NCBI RefSeq assembly: GCF_029761915.1
Contig: NZ_CP121695.1
Coordinates: 1,765,501-1,829,500, forward strand
Reading direction: 5' to 3'
Length of the DNA: 64,000 nucleotides
From: Bradyrhizobium sp. CB1650
Lineage (GTDB): Bacteria > Pseudomonadota > Alphaproteobacteria > Rhizobiales > Xanthobacteraceae
The notes beneath the pieces were generated by a model. That model was not told the origin of the DNA and ran no database searches. It saw only the letters and a program-made list of their open reading frames with translations. Positions 17,286 to 26,147 of the stretch are shown piece after piece. The stretch's first letter is position 1, and every line of letters starts with the position of its first letter. Position numbers and translations under genes: made by a program.

Positions 17286-18053
17286 TCACGCTTCCAGCGC
17301 GATCGCGTGAATGTGCCGGCCGTAGTCCGGCTCCTTGCGATGCACCGAGCGGCGGTAGCTGAAGAAGCGTTCGTCGGCATAGGTGTCGAGACCGAGATCG
17401 TCGATCATCAAAATGCCGGCGGTCTCCAGCCGCTTGCGGATGAAGCCGGCGAGATCGAACATGGCGTGGCCATCGCGCACCGACGGGATGAAGAACATCG
17501 CGTTCTCTGCATCGGCTTCGATGAAGCGCGCGATGAACTCGTTGCCGACTTCATAGCTCTCCTGGCGGATCAGCGGGCCGATCGCGGCGACGATGCTGCT
17601 GCGCGCAGCGCCGAGATCCTCCATCGCCGATATCGTCTGTTCCAGCACGCCGGTCAGCGCGCCCTTCCAGCCGGCATGTGCGCCCCCGATGACGCGCGCA
17701 TGGGGATCGACGAACAGCACGGGCCCGCAATCGGCCGTGGAGACGCCGAGCGCGATGCCGGGCGTCCTGGTGACGAGCGCATCGCCCTTCGGACGCGGTC
17801 CGCTCGGCCACGCAGTATCGGCGACGAGAACGTCGGGCGAATGGATCTGGTGCAGGCTGAGGAAGCGCTCCGGTGCGACGCCGACATGCTCGGCCATGCG
17901 GCGGCGGTTCTCCGCGACATGGGCCGGATCGTCGTTGGAGCCGAGCCCGCCATTGAGCGCAGCATAGATGCCGCCTGAGACACCGCCCTCGCGGGTGAAG
18001 AAGGCGTGGCGCAGGCCGGGCACCGCCGACAGCAGCGACGAAGCAATGGTCAT
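17286..18053 (-). CDS. pgeF: Purine nucleoside phosphorylase / peptidoglycan editing factor (PgeF, YfiH, laccase domain)
   Basis: A 255-residue multicopper-type (DUF152) protein. The metal site residues are visible: LHQIHSPDV (His), STADCGPVLF (Cys) and GGAHAGWKG (His). Family members act as purine nucleoside phosphorylases and in E. coli clear mis-made murein precursors. ATG 18053 overlaps the stop of the upstream MidA-like gene by four bases (ATGA), so translation is likely coupled. The longer upstream frame lies inside the MidA-like gene. Confidence 0.94.
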   Translation of the reverse strand: MTIASSLLSAVPGLRHAFFTREGGVSGGIYAALNGGLGSNDDPAHVAENRRRMAEHVGVAPERFLSLHQIHSPDVLVADTAWPSGPRPKGDALVTRTPGIALGVSTADCGPVLFVDPHARVIGGAHAGWKGALTGVLEQTISAMEDLGAARSSIVAAIGPLIRQESYEVGNEFIARFIEADAENAMFFIPSVRDGHAMFDLAGFIRKRLETAGILMIDDLGLDTYADERFFSYRRSVHRKEPDYGRHIHAIALEA

Positions 18054-19168
18054 GACGCCTCTCCAGCCTGTTCGAGATCGCTCAGCCCCGCAATGCCGGT
18101 CAGCCGCGGCTCGGAGATGCCGAGCACCTTGAACATCGAGCCCATGCCGCCGCGCCCGGTGTCGGTCAGGCGCTTCAGCGCCACCGAAATGTCGCTGGCG
18201 ACGTCCGGCGTCGCCTTCTGCATCAAGGCGGCCGCACGGGTTTCGATGCCGACGCGCTTGAGGAAATCGCCCTGCGTGACCGGGCCGTGCACGCGGGCGC
18301 CGACGTCCTCGGCCGCGCGCGCCAGCGCCTGGAAGTCGACATGGGCGGTGACATCGGCTCGGCCCGGCGCTTTCAGGGGATCGGCGAAGGAGTGGCGCGC
18401 GATCGCCTGGAACGTGTCGCCGGCGTCGCTGCGCAAGTGGCCGTAGTCGATGATCAGAGCCGCGCCGTCCTGCTCGCGGACCCGCGTCGCGAGCTTCATG
18501 ATCTCGGTGTCGGGGCGCCATTCGAACACGGCGCCGACGGGCGCGGCGCGCACCAAGGGCGGCAGCAGAACGTCGAAGCGCGGCGTCGGGTCGGCCGCCG
18601 CGCCGAACTGAAGCCTGCCGTTGCCGTCGATATCGATCACGCGCTCATGCCAGCCGTTCGCATGCCTGACCATCTGGTGGATCGGCAGCACGTCGAAATA
18701 CTCGTTGGCGAGGATGATGCTCGGACCTTCCGGTACGTCGTCGATGGTCTCGTGCCAGGTGATGTTGCGCATGGCGGACAGCGTCGCCATCTGTCGTTCG
18801 CGCAGCACCGGATTGACCTCGACCATGTGGATATGAAGCGCCTGGTAGAGCGGCGGCAACACGCGGAGCGCGCGCAGCGCATCCGCCATCATGGTGCCGC
18901 GTCCCGGGCCGAGCTCGATCAGCCGCAGCATCTGCGGCGAGCCCATCTGCCTCCACACCGACGCGCTCCACAGGCCGAGCAGCTCGCCGAACATCTGGCT
19001 GACTTCGGGCGCGGTGGTGAAATCGCCCTCGCGGCCGAGCGGATCGCGCGAGACATAATAGCCGTACCGCGGATGCATCAGGCACAGTTCCATGTATCGC
19101 CAGACCGGCATCGGGCCCGACGATTTGATCAGTGCCTTGATCTCGTTCAACAACGGCGAGTCGGTCAC
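18050..19168 (-). CDS. SAM-dependent methyltransferase, MidA/NDUFAF7 family
   Basis: A 372-residue protein of the DUF185 family. The SAM-binding motif IELGPGRGTMM is near residue 84, preceded by the family segment GREGDFTTAPEVSQMFGELL. The mitochondrial relative NDUFAF7 dimethylates an arginine of complex I subunit NDUFS2 during assembly; a similar job in bacteria is plausible but inferred. Lies between lgt (21 bases upstream) and pgeF (overlapping), an arrangement common in alphaproteobacteria. Confidence 0.93.
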   Translation of the reverse strand: MTDSPLLNEIKALIKSSGPMPVWRYMELCLMHPRYGYYVSRDPLGREGDFTTAPEVSQMFGELLGLWSASVWRQMGSPQMLRLIELGPGRGTMMADALRALRVLPPLYQALHIHMVEVNPVLRERQMATLSAMRNITWHETIDDVPEGPSIILANEYFDVLPIHQMVRHANGWHERVIDIDGNGRLQFGAAADPTPRFDVLLPPLVRAAPVGAVFEWRPDTEIMKLATRVREQDGAALIIDYGHLRSDAGDTFQAIARHSFADPLKAPGRADVTAHVDFQALARAAEDVGARVHGPVTQGDFLKRVGIETRAAALMQKATPDVASDISVALKRLTDTGRGGMGSMFKVLGISEPRLTGIAGLSDLEQAGEAS

Positions 19169-19189
19169 GGCCTGCCTTCTCGAGAGGAA

Positions 19190-20035
19190 TTAACGAACGG
19201 CCTCTGCCGGCCTCGGCGCACCGCGCCGCACTGCCCATACAATAAGTATCCCGCCGACAATAAGCATCGGGATCGACAGCAGCATGCCCATGGTTAATCC
19301 GCCCCACAGGAAGCCGAGCTGGACGTCCGGCTCGCGGAAATGTTCACCGGCAATCCGGGTCAGGCCATAGATCAGGATGAAACTGCCGAGGATCATGCCC
19401 GGCCGCTTCAGGGCGCCGAGGCGGATCATGACCGCGAGCACGATGAACAGCAGGATGCCCTCCATGCCGGCCTCATAGAGCTGGCTCGGATGGCGCGGCA
19501 AATGCGTGGGATCGTTGGGGAAGATCATCGCCCAGGGCAGGTCCGGGTCGGTGGCGCGGCCCCACAATTCGCCGTTGATGAAATTGGCGATGCGCCCGAG
19601 CAACAGCCCGACCGGGGCGACCGCGGTGGTGATGTCGCCGAGGGACAGGATCGAGATGCGGTTGCGATAGGCAAACCACATCACCGCGACGACGCATCCG
19701 AGGAAGCCGCCATGGAAGGACATGCCGCCCTCCCACAATCTGAAGATCGCGGCGGGATGCTCGATGAAGAAGGGCAGGTTGTAGAACAGCACGTAGCCGG
19801 TGCGGCCGCCGAGGATGATGCCGAGCGTGACCCACAGGATGAAGTCATCGATCTGCACCAGCGAGATCGGCGCGGGCCCGCTCCAGAGTTTCTCGTTCTT
19901 CAGCAGCGAGCGCGCATAGAGCCAGCCAAATACGATGCCGCAGATATAGGCCAGCGCATACCAGCGGATCGCGAACGGTCCGATCGCGATGGCGATCGGA
20001 TCGAAGGACGGGAAGTCGATGAGCAGGAAGGGCAT
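19190..20035 (-). CDS. lgt: Prolipoprotein diacylglyceryl transferase
   Basis: A 281-residue inner-membrane enzyme that moves diacylglycerol from phosphatidylglycerol to the lipobox cysteine, the first step of lipoprotein maturation. Seven hydrophobic segments; signature MSFHGGFLG and [14 protein letters not shown] are present. ATG 20035 (MPFLLIDFP) is chosen; upstream frame has no family match. First of the lgt - midA-like - pgeF run, 14 bases after the dienelactone hydrolase gene. Confidence 0.96.
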   Translation of the reverse strand: MPFLLIDFPSFDPIAIAIGPFAIRWYALAYICGIVFGWLYARSLLKNEKLWSGPAPISLVQIDDFILWVTLGIILGGRTGYVLFYNLPFFIEHPAAIFRLWEGGMSFHGGFLGCVVAVMWFAYRNRISILSLGDITTAVAPVGLLLGRIANFINGELWGRATDPDLPWAMIFPNDPTHLPRHPSQLYEAGMEGILLFIVLAVMIRLGALKRPGMILGSFILIYGLTRIAGEHFREPDVQLGFLWGGLTMGMLLSIPMLIVGGILIVWAVRRGAPRPAEAVR

Positions 20036-20049
20036 CGCGCCTTCTGTGT

Positions 20050-20793
20050 CTAGACGAGATTGCGGCGATAGAGTGCCAGCAGCCGCTCCCAATGCCGCTC
20101 GGCCGCGTCGCGGTCATAGACCGGGCGCTTGGGGAAGGCGAAGCCGTGATGGGTGCCGGGATAAATCTCGACCTCGGCCTTGGTGCCGTTCTTGGCGCCG
20201 CTCATGCCCTGCTTCACTTTCTCGATGATCTCGGCCGGCGCGTAGATGTCGGTCTCGGCGCAGGCGAAATAGAGTTCGGCTTTGGTCTTGGCGGCAGCGA
20301 GATGCGGGCTGTCGTCCTGGTCCGTCGCAAGCTGCGTGCCGTAGATCGAGGCGGCGGCCTTGACCCGATCCGGAAAATGCGTGGCGGCATTGATGGCGTA
20401 GCGGCCGCTCATGCAGTAGCCGACGGTGCCGACCAGCTTGGTATTCGCGGCAGCCTGGGCCTCCGCATAGGCGAGCAAGGCTTTGGTGTCCTCCATGATC
20501 ATGGGAATGCTGAGCGAGCCCATGAGCTGGAACATGCGCTTGCGCTCAGGCGCATTCGCGTCGGCGGGCAGGGCGCCGAGCTCCATCACGCCGGAGCGGT
20601 AATAGAGGTTGGGCAGCATCACGTAATAGCCCGACGTCGCGAGCCGGCGCGCCATGTCGCGCAGCTCCTCGCGGATCGCCGGCGCATCCATGTAGAACAG
20701 GATGACCGGAAACGGCCCGCCGCGTTCGGGATGGCTGATGAAGGTTGCGGTGTGGCCGTCCTTGGTGGGGATTGCGATCTGCTGGTCGATCAT
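20050..20793 (-). CDS. Dienelactone hydrolase family protein
   Basis: A 247-residue alpha/beta hydrolase. The nucleophile motif is GYCMSGRYA (Cys, DLH-type), with late Asp and His ([11 protein letters not shown]). ATG 20793 ([10 protein letters not shown]) is the family start; the longer frame runs into the divergent promoter. DLHs open lactones in aromatic catabolism, but many homologues act on other esters and no catabolic cluster is near. It lies 14 bases upstream of lgt and may share its transcript. Confidence 0.9.
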   Translation of the reverse strand: MIDQQIAIPTKDGHTATFISHPERGGPFPVILFYMDAPAIREELRDMARRLATSGYYVMLPNLYYRSGVMELGALPADANAPERKRMFQLMGSLSIPMIMEDTKALLAYAEAQAAANTKLVGTVGYCMSGRYAINAATHFPDRVKAAASIYGTQLATDQDDSPHLAAAKTKAELYFACAETDIYAPAEIIEKVKQGMSGAKNGTKAEVEIYPGTHHGFAFPKRPVYDRDAAERHWERLLALYRRNLV

Positions 20794-20968
20794 CTCTCGC
20801 GCCTTGTGATTCTTCTTATGCAGGGACGTTGAATACGATTGCAAGGAAACCGGGGCATGACAAGGATACCTCCGGACCAGCAAAAGCCCTTGAACCGCCC
20901 TGTCCAGATCGCCATTGTCTCTTGAGCTGTTCGCGCAAAGTTTATCGAAGGCCGCCAGGAGGACCGAA

Positions 20969-21232
20969 ATGACCCAGACCACCAACCGGTTTTTCGACGA
21001 GATCGGCCGTCTGATGAACGACGCCGCCGGTGCCGCTCAGGGCGTGAAGCGCGAGTTCGACACCGTGATGCGCAGCCAGGCCGAAAAATTCCTGCGCGAC
21101 ATGGATCTGGTCAAGCGCGAGGAGTTCGAGGCGGTCAAGGACATGGCGCGCCTCGCCCGCGAGGAGAACGAGGCGCTGAAGGCGCGCATTGCGGCGCTGG
21201 AGGCCAAGCTGGGCGGAACGCCGACGACCTGA
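20969..21232 (+). CDS. UbiK-like accessory factor (BMFP family)
   Basis: An 87-residue protein: an amphipathic N-terminal helix (NRFFDEIGRLMNDAAGAAQG) and a C-terminal coiled coil (LAREENEALKARIAALEAKLG), the two-part plan of the BMFP/UbiK family. UbiK aids ubiquinone synthesis by bridging the Ubi complex and membrane lipid, and forms trimers. AGGAGG lies 8 bases before ATG 20969. Divergent from the dienelactone hydrolase - lgt run. Confidence 0.9.
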   Translation: MTQTTNRFFDEIGRLMNDAAGAAQGVKREFDTVMRSQAEKFLRDMDLVKREEFEAVKDMARLAREENEALKARIAALEAKLGGTPTT

Positions 21233-21246
21233 CCGATGAGGGACCC

Positions 21247-21326
21247 GTAGCCCGGACGGAGCGCAGCGCAATCCGGGAACAGCGCCCCTCAGGTCCACCC
21301 CGGATTTCGCTGCGCTCGATCCGGCC
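21247..21326. repeat. Palindromic repeat, family G
   Basis: GTAGCCCGGACGGAGCGCAG with CGCAATCCGGG at the left; the right part CCCGGATTTCGCTGCGCTC is the complement. Known-looking GC-rich intergenic palindrome, only one full copy in this window, between the ubiK-like gene and rplY. Confidence 0.7.
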
Positions 21327-21423
21327 ACCCGCAACCCATTCTCCTTGTCATTTCCGCATCTTCCGGGTAAAAGCCCGCCACGTCCGCGGCCCCCGCACCC
21401 CTGGAGGCTTGCTGCGGACAGCA

Positions 21424-21449
21424 CCATGGGCCGCCTTGCGGCCCATTAA
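21424..21449 (+). promoter_or_regulatory. Hairpin in the rplY leader
   Basis: ATGGGCCGC and GCGGCCCAT form a 9-bp stem with a CTT loop, followed by TAACTTTT. It lies about 30 bases upstream of the L25 start. It could be a terminator of upstream transcription or a leader attenuator; it has a weak T tract. Confidence 0.45.
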
Positions 21450-21476
21450 CTTTTGCAAAAACAAGGACTTACGACT

Positions 21477-22202
21477 ATGGCGACCGTCAAGGAATTGAAG
21501 GCGACCGCACGTCCGAAGAGCGGCAAGGGGGCCGCCCGGGCTGAGCGTCGCGCCGGGAGAGTGCCCGGAGTGATCTATGGCAACAACCAGCCCCCGCTCC
21601 CGATCTCGGTTGACGATCGCGAACTGCGCCAGCGCATCCTCGCCGGCCGGTTCCTGACCACGCTGGTCGACATCGACCTCGAGGGCAAGAAGCACCGCGT
21701 GATTCCGCGCGACTTCCACCTCGATCCGGTCAGGGACTTCCCGATCCATGTCGACTTCATGCGGCTCGGCGAAGGCGCCACCATCCGCATCAGCGTGCCC
21801 CTGCACGTGGTGAAGGCGGAAGGCTCGCCCGGCGTGAAGCGTGGCGGCACGGTCAATATCGTCGCGCACGCGGTCGAGCTCGAATGCGGTGTCGAGAACA
21901 TCCCGCAGTTCATCGAGGTCGACGTCGGTTCGCTCGAGATCGGTCACTCGCTCCATTTGTCGGACGTCAAGCTGCCGAAGGGCGTGAAGGCGCTGACCCG
22001 CGAGGACGCAACCCTCGTCACCATCGTGCCGCCGTCCGGCTACGCCGAAGAGCAGAAGGCGGCGGCGGCTGCGGCCGCGGCCGGTACTGCGGCTCCGGGC
22101 GCTGCTGCGGCCGCTCCGGCGGCTGGCGCGGCTGCGCCGGCTGCGGGTGCCGCGGCTCCGGCAGCGGCGGCCAAGGCCCCCGCCGGCGACAAGAAGAAGT
22201 AA
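21477..22202 (+). CDS. rplY: 50S ribosomal protein L25/general stress protein Ctc
   Basis: A 241-residue L25 of the long CTC type that binds 5S rRNA. The N-terminal 5S-binding domain begins MATVKELKATARPKSGKG with GRVPGVIYGNN, followed by the beta-rich TL5 domain to about residue 190. The last 45 or so residues are an Ala/Pro tail ending KAPAGDKKK. ATG 21477. It is followed 57 bases later by pth on the same strand, a usual pairing. Confidence 0.96.
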   Translation: MATVKELKATARPKSGKGAARAERRAGRVPGVIYGNNQPPLPISVDDRELRQRILAGRFLTTLVDIDLEGKKHRVIPRDFHLDPVRDFPIHVDFMRLGEGATIRISVPLHVVKAEGSPGVKRGGTVNIVAHAVELECGVENIPQFIEVDVGSLEIGHSLHLSDVKLPKGVKALTREDATLVTIVPPSGYAEEQKAAAAAAAAGTAAPGAAAAAPAAGAAAPAAGAAAPAAAAKAPAGDKKK

Positions 22203-22259
22203 TCTGTCAAAGCTGGCGCGCGGTCTTGATCGCGCGCCAAGCGAGGGGCGCGCCGCGTC

Positions 22260-22871
22260 ATGCGACTCTTTGTTGGGCTCGGCAATCCCGGCGCAAGATA
22301 CGCACGCAACCGGCACAATATCGGCTTCATGGCCGTCGACGAGATCGCGCGGCGTCATGGTTTCTCGCCATGGCGCCGTCGCTTTCAGGGCGAGATCTCG
22401 GAAGGCACGCTCGGACCTGAGCGCGTCATCCTGCTCAAGCCCACGACCTACATGAACGAGTCGGGCCGCAGCGTTCAGGAGGCGGCGAGCTTCTTCAAGA
22501 TCGCGCCTGGCGACGTCACCGTGTTCCAGGACGAGCTCGAGCTGCCGCCGGGCAAGGTGCGCGTCAAGATCGGCGGCGGCATCGCCGGTCACAACGGCCT
22601 GCGCTCGATCTCCGCCCATATCGGCAACGAGTACCGCCGGGTGCGGCTCGGCATCGGTCATCCCGGCGTCAAGGAATTGGTGCACGGCCACGTGCTGTCG
22701 GACTTTTCCAAGGCCGATGGGGAATGGGTAGCGACGCTCTGCGATGCCGTCGCCGAGCACGCCGCCGTCCTCGCCAAGGGCTCGGATGCGACGTTCGCTA
22801 ACAAGGTGCATCTCGCCATGCAGGCGAAGGGGTTTTTGACCAAGGACGAGAACGGAGAGAAGCAGGGCTAG
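22260..22871 (+). CDS. pth: Peptidyl-tRNA hydrolase
   Basis: A 203-residue enzyme that frees tRNA from dropped-off peptidyl-tRNA. Motifs: VGLGNPG at the start, the catalytic His19 in [18 protein letters not shown] and the [13 protein letters not shown] loop. Length is typical. Lies between rplY and ychF on the same strand, a translation-linked trio, with a family B repeat before ychF. Confidence 0.97.
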   Translation: MRLFVGLGNPGARYARNRHNIGFMAVDEIARRHGFSPWRRRFQGEISEGTLGPERVILLKPTTYMNESGRSVQEAASFFKIAPGDVTVFQDELELPPGKVRVKIGGGIAGHNGLRSISAHIGNEYRRVRLGIGHPGVKELVHGHVLSDFSKADGEWVATLCDAVAEHAAVLAKGSDATFANKVHLAMQAKGFLTKDENGEKQG

Positions 22872-22890
22872 CTTGCTCCGCTGTTTCCTC

Positions 22891-22973
22891 CGTCATGCCC
22901 GGGCTTGTCCCGGGCATCCACGTTCTTGGTGCGCGCGAGGCGTGGATGGCCGGAACAAACCCGGCCATGACGA
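22891..22973. repeat. Palindromic repeat, family B (copy 3)
   Basis: CGTCATGCCCGGGCTTGTCC at the left and CAAACCCGGCCATGACG at the right, ATCCACG/CGTGGAT inside. It lies between pth and ychF, in the same orientation as the flanking genes. Confidence 0.85.
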
Positions 22974-22991
22974 ATACGGATAGAGGACACG

Positions 22992-24089
22992 ATGGGATTC
23001 AAATGCGGGATTGTCGGGTTGCCCAATGTCGGCAAGTCGACCTTGTTCAACGCGCTGACCGAGACGGCTGCGGCGCAGGCGGCGAACTATCCGTTCTGCA
23101 CGATCGAGCCGAACGTGGGCGAGGTCGCCGTGCCGGATCCGCGGCTCGACAAGCTTTCGGCGATCGCCAGGTCGGGGCAGATCATCCCGACCCGGCTGAC
23201 CTTCGTCGACATCGCGGGCCTGGTGCGCGGCGCCTCCAAGGGTGAAGGCCTCGGCAACCAGTTTTTGGCCAACATCCGCGAGGTCGATGCCATCGCCCAT
23301 GTCGTGCGCTGCTTCGAGGACTCCGACATCACCCATGTCGAGGGCAAGATCGCGCCGCTCGCCGACATCGAGACCATCGAGACCGAGCTGATGCTCGCCG
23401 ACCTCGACAGCCTCGAGAAGCGGGTCGACAACCTCACCAAGAAGGCCAAGGGCAACGACAAGGACGCCAAGGAGCAGCTCGACCTCGTCAACCGCACGCT
23501 GGTGCTGCTGCGCGACGGAAAGCCGGCGCGCCTCGTCGAGCGCAAGGCGGAGGAGGAGCGCGCCTTCTCGATGCTCGGCCTGTTGTCGTCGAAGCCGGTG
23601 CTCTACGTCTGCAACGTCGAGGAAGGCTCCGCCGCGACCGGCAATGCCTTCTCCAGGGCGGTCGAGGAACAGGCCGCCAAGGAAGGCGCGGTCGCCGTCG
23701 TCATCTCCGCCAAGATCGAATCCGAGATCGCGACGCTGTCACGCGAAGAGCGCGTCGACTTCCTGGAGACGCTGGGGCTCGAAGAAGCCGGCCTCGATCG
23801 CCTGATCCGCGCCGGCTATACGCTGCTCGACCTCATCACCTATTTCACCGTGGGCCCGAAAGAGGCGCGCGCCTGGACCATCCATCGCGGCACCAAGGCG
23901 CCGGCGGCGGCCGGCGTGATTCACACCGATTTCGAAAAGGGGTTCATTCGCGCGGAGACCATCGCGTATGACGACTACGTCGCGCTTGGCGGCGAAGCCG
24001 GCGCCCGCGATGCCGGCAAGCTGCGCCTCGAAGGCAAGGACTACACCGTCGCCGACGGCGACGTGATGCATTTCCGGTTTAATACGTAA
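22992..24089 (+). CDS. ychF: Redox-regulated ATPase YchF (OLA1 family)
   Basis: A 365-residue Obg-like P-loop protein. G1 is GLPNVGKSTLFNAL and G3 DIAGLVRGASKGEGLGNQFL; the base-specifying motif is NVEE rather than NKxD, which fits ATP over GTP. The C-terminal TGS-like domain ends DYTVADGDVMHFRFN. Binds ribosomes and is tied to oxidative-stress response in E. coli. Usually next to pth, as here. Confidence 0.97.
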   Translation: MGFKCGIVGLPNVGKSTLFNALTETAAAQAANYPFCTIEPNVGEVAVPDPRLDKLSAIARSGQIIPTRLTFVDIAGLVRGASKGEGLGNQFLANIREVDAIAHVVRCFEDSDITHVEGKIAPLADIETIETELMLADLDSLEKRVDNLTKKAKGNDKDAKEQLDLVNRTLVLLRDGKPARLVERKAEEERAFSMLGLLSSKPVLYVCNVEEGSAATGNAFSRAVEEQAAKEGAVAVVISAKIESEIATLSREERVDFLETLGLEEAGLDRLIRAGYTLLDLITYFTVGPKEARAWTIHRGTKAPAAAGVIHTDFEKGFIRAETIAYDDYVALGGEAGARDAGKLRLEGKDYTVADGDVMHFRFNT

Positions 24090-24110
24090 CAGGGACGCTC
24101 CCGGCCCCAT

Positions 24111-24195
24111 CGTCATGCCCGGGCTTGTCCCGGGCATCGACGTTCGTGCGGCGCGTCAAGACGTGGATGGCCGGGACAAGCCCGGCCATGACGAC
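24111..24195. repeat. Palindromic repeat, family B (copy 4)
   Basis: CGTCATGCCCGGGCTTGTCC and the right arm GGGACAAGCCCGGCCATGAC; the copy is nearly identical to that at 22891-22973, so the two now flank ychF as direct repeats about 1.2 kb apart. Confidence 0.88.
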
Positions 24196-24221
24196 GTCAC
24201 GAGTTGTTCGCGCTCAGTTAC

Positions 24222-24518
24222 TCACTTCATCCCGCCGCCCTGGTCGCGGATCGCGCCGAGATGCTCGTTGATCCGGAAGATGATCAGGATCAGCTCGGCG
24301 ACGATGCGCGAGAACACGATGCCGACGACGACGCTGGCAATCGACGACAGCAGCACCAGGAAACCGCCGAACGGGCTGATCGCCATCATGGCGAGACCCG
24401 AGAAGACACCGGAGAGGCCGAACAGGCAGATCAGCGCGATCACCAGCCAATAGAAGGTCTTGATGATCGTCGGCGTGATGAACCTGTCCCACTGAAACAA
24501 ATCGCTGAATGAAAACAT
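24222..24518 (-). CDS. DUF4282 family small membrane protein
   Basis: A 98-residue inner-membrane protein: a short amphipathic start (MFSFSDLFQWDRFITP), TM1 around 20-45, TM2 around 50-75, then a charged tail RIVAELILIIFRINEHL. The layout fits DUF4282, of unknown function. ATG 24518. Convergent with ychF across a family B repeat; divergent from the MaoC pair. Confidence 0.8.
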   Translation of the reverse strand: MFSFSDLFQWDRFITPTIIKTFYWLVIALICLFGLSGVFSGLAMMAISPFGGFLVLLSSIASVVVGIVFSRIVAELILIIFRINEHLGAIRDQGGGMK

Positions 24519-24687
24519 TGCTCTCCTCAGGGCAAATCGGGCCTCGGCCCTCGGTTGATCCGACTCGGGGCCAAACGACTCAAACCAGGGCGGCCGCGTC
24601 GAATGTAGCACGAGCCATGCGGGCCAGCGGGTTGAGATTGCCGCAAAGTGCGGCCACAATCTGTCAATTCCGCAAAGCTTTCCCCAG

Positions 24688-25140
24688 ATGACCCTGACCT
24701 TCGAAGACTTCCCGCCCGGCCGGTTCGGCACGTTCGGCCCGCGCCATGTCACCCGTGACGAGATTGTGGCCTTCGCCGCCGAATTCGATCCGCAGCCCAT
24801 GCACCTGGACGAGGAGGCCGCCGGCAGAAGCATGCTGCGCGGCCTGTCCGGCTCGGGCTGGCACCTCTGCTCGCTGATGATGCGAATGATGGCGGACGGC
24901 TTCATCACCCGCGCCGCCTCGCTCGGCTCGCCCGGCGTCGACGAGGTGCGCTGGCTTTCACCGCTCAGGCCCGGCGATGACCTCACGCTCGACGTCGACG
25001 TCGTGGAAGCGCGCCCCTCGAAGAGCCGGCCCTCACTTGGCATCGTCAAGTTCAAATGCACCGCGCGCAATGCCAAGGGCGAGGCGCTGTGCGAGATGAC
25101 CTCGCCGATCCTGATCGAGCGGCGCAAGGGGGCGGTCTGA
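24688..25140 (+). CDS. MaoC-like hydratase domain protein (first of pair)
   Basis: A 150-residue single hotdog domain. The hydratase 2 motif is FDPQPMHLDEEAA with Asp and His as catalytic pair, followed by SGWHLCSLMMRM. Such enzymes hydrate 2-enoyl-CoA to 3-hydroxyacyl-CoA. Its stop overlaps the next gene's start (TGATG), so both are probably one unit and may form a heterodimer. Confidence 0.9.
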   Translation: MTLTFEDFPPGRFGTFGPRHVTRDEIVAFAAEFDPQPMHLDEEAAGRSMLRGLSGSGWHLCSLMMRMMADGFITRAASLGSPGVDEVRWLSPLRPGDDLTLDVDVVEARPSKSRPSLGIVKFKCTARNAKGEALCEMTSPILIERRKGAV

Positions 25141-25622
25141 TGCGCTTCTTCGAAGAGATCGAGATCGGCCACCGCCGCGAGATCGGCGCCTATACGTTCA
25201 CGGCCGAATCCATCAAGACGTTCGCCGCGAAGTTCGACCCGCAGCGCTTCCATCTCGACGAGGATGAGGGCAAGAACTCGCTGTTCGGCGGGCTCGCAGC
25301 ATCCGGTTGGCATGTCGGCTCCGCCTGCATGAGTCTGCTCGTCGCGGACGGCCAGCGACTGGCGAAACAGGCCGCCGCGCGCGGCGAGGAGGTCGCGGTG
25401 TGGGGGCCGTCGCCGGGCTTCCGCGACCTGCGCTGGATCAAGCCGGTGCTGGCCGGCGACACCGTCAGCTACGTCAGCGTCATCATCGACAAGCGCACGT
25501 CCAGTTCGCGTCCCGGCTGGGGCATCCTGACCGCCCGCACCACCGGTACCAACCAGCGCGGCGAGGAGGTCTATTCCATCACCGCAACCGCCTTCGTGCC
25601 GACGCGCGGGAAGGGCGGTTAG
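25140..25622 (+). CDS. MaoC-like hydratase domain protein (second of pair)
   Basis: A 160-residue hotdog protein with the parallel motif FDPQRFHLDEDEG and SGWHVGSACMSLL. It starts at the A of the upstream TGA. Both paralogues keep the Asp/His pair, so each could be catalytic. The close pairing resembles other rhizobial MaoC doublets; the acyl-CoA substrate is unknown. Confidence 0.9.
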   Translation: MRFFEEIEIGHRREIGAYTFTAESIKTFAAKFDPQRFHLDEDEGKNSLFGGLAASGWHVGSACMSLLVADGQRLAKQAAARGEEVAVWGPSPGFRDLRWIKPVLAGDTVSYVSVIIDKRTSSSRPGWGILTARTTGTNQRGEEVYSITATAFVPTRGKGG

Positions 25623-25819
25623 ACCAGTTCCAATCCGAACGGCGAAATGAAAGGTCGAGTGTTGCCCGCACGCTATGGACGCGATTCAGGCCGGCTGCCA
25701 TAAGCCTTTCCGAAACGGGGCCGCCCGCGAAGCAGTTGGCGGAACACCGAGTTGCTAACCAATTATGAACCTGTCGCGGTCTATTTGAACCAATAGGCAG
25801 AGGACAGGGGACAAGGACC

Positions 25820-25966
25820 ATGGCAGACCGCGGCGCACTCAAGCTGGTCGGATTTATCTTCGCTACCGCGACGCTGGCAGTGATGCTGGTCGCCGGCATG
25901 GTGGTGAAGGGCTATGCCGATGGCGGCTACACCTTGGAAGCCTCGACGGTCGAGGCGAGCCACTAA
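25820..25966 (+). CDS. 48-residue membrane micro-protein
   Basis: ATG 25820 to TAA 25964-25966, encoding MADRGALKLVGFIFATATLA as the first 20 residues, one transmembrane helix (about 8-30) and a short polar tail. GGGGACAAGGA precedes the start. Codon use is GC3-rich like its neighbours and AT-richer promoter-like sequence lies upstream (25740-25800). Function unknown; too short for a domain call. Confidence 0.65.
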   Translation: MADRGALKLVGFIFATATLAVMLVAGMVVKGYADGGYTLEASTVEASH

Positions 25967-26009
25967 GACTTCGTTAACGCCGTCTAGCCGGATTCCCCGG
26001 CATCGCCGC

Positions 26010-26147
26010 TCAGCGGCTGTAGACGAACGCCAGCACCGCAATCGCGACGGCCAGTAGTCCGACGAAGCGCAGCATGATCGTGCCGAACTGGATCGGCGTG
26101 GGCCGCAGCGGGATCGGGTCCGTGTTGTCGGGCCGAATGCTTTCCAT
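26010..26147 (-). CDS. 45-residue membrane micro-protein
   Basis: Read leftwards from ATG 26147: a Pro-rich start (MESIRPDNTDPIPLRPTPIQ) and then one transmembrane helix ending AFVYSR. Convergent with the 48-residue gene, 43 bases apart. The Pro-rich start plus single helix looks like a real conserved micro-protein but I cannot name it. Confidence 0.6.
   Translation of the reverse strand: MESIRPDNTDPIPLRPTPIQFGTIMLRFVGLLAVAIAVLAFVYSR

Noticed and set aside
21348..22811. Long leftward frame opposite rplY and pth
   Set aside because: Antisense to two firmly identified genes; its protein is Arg/Gly/His-rich in the manner of antisense GC-rich frames.
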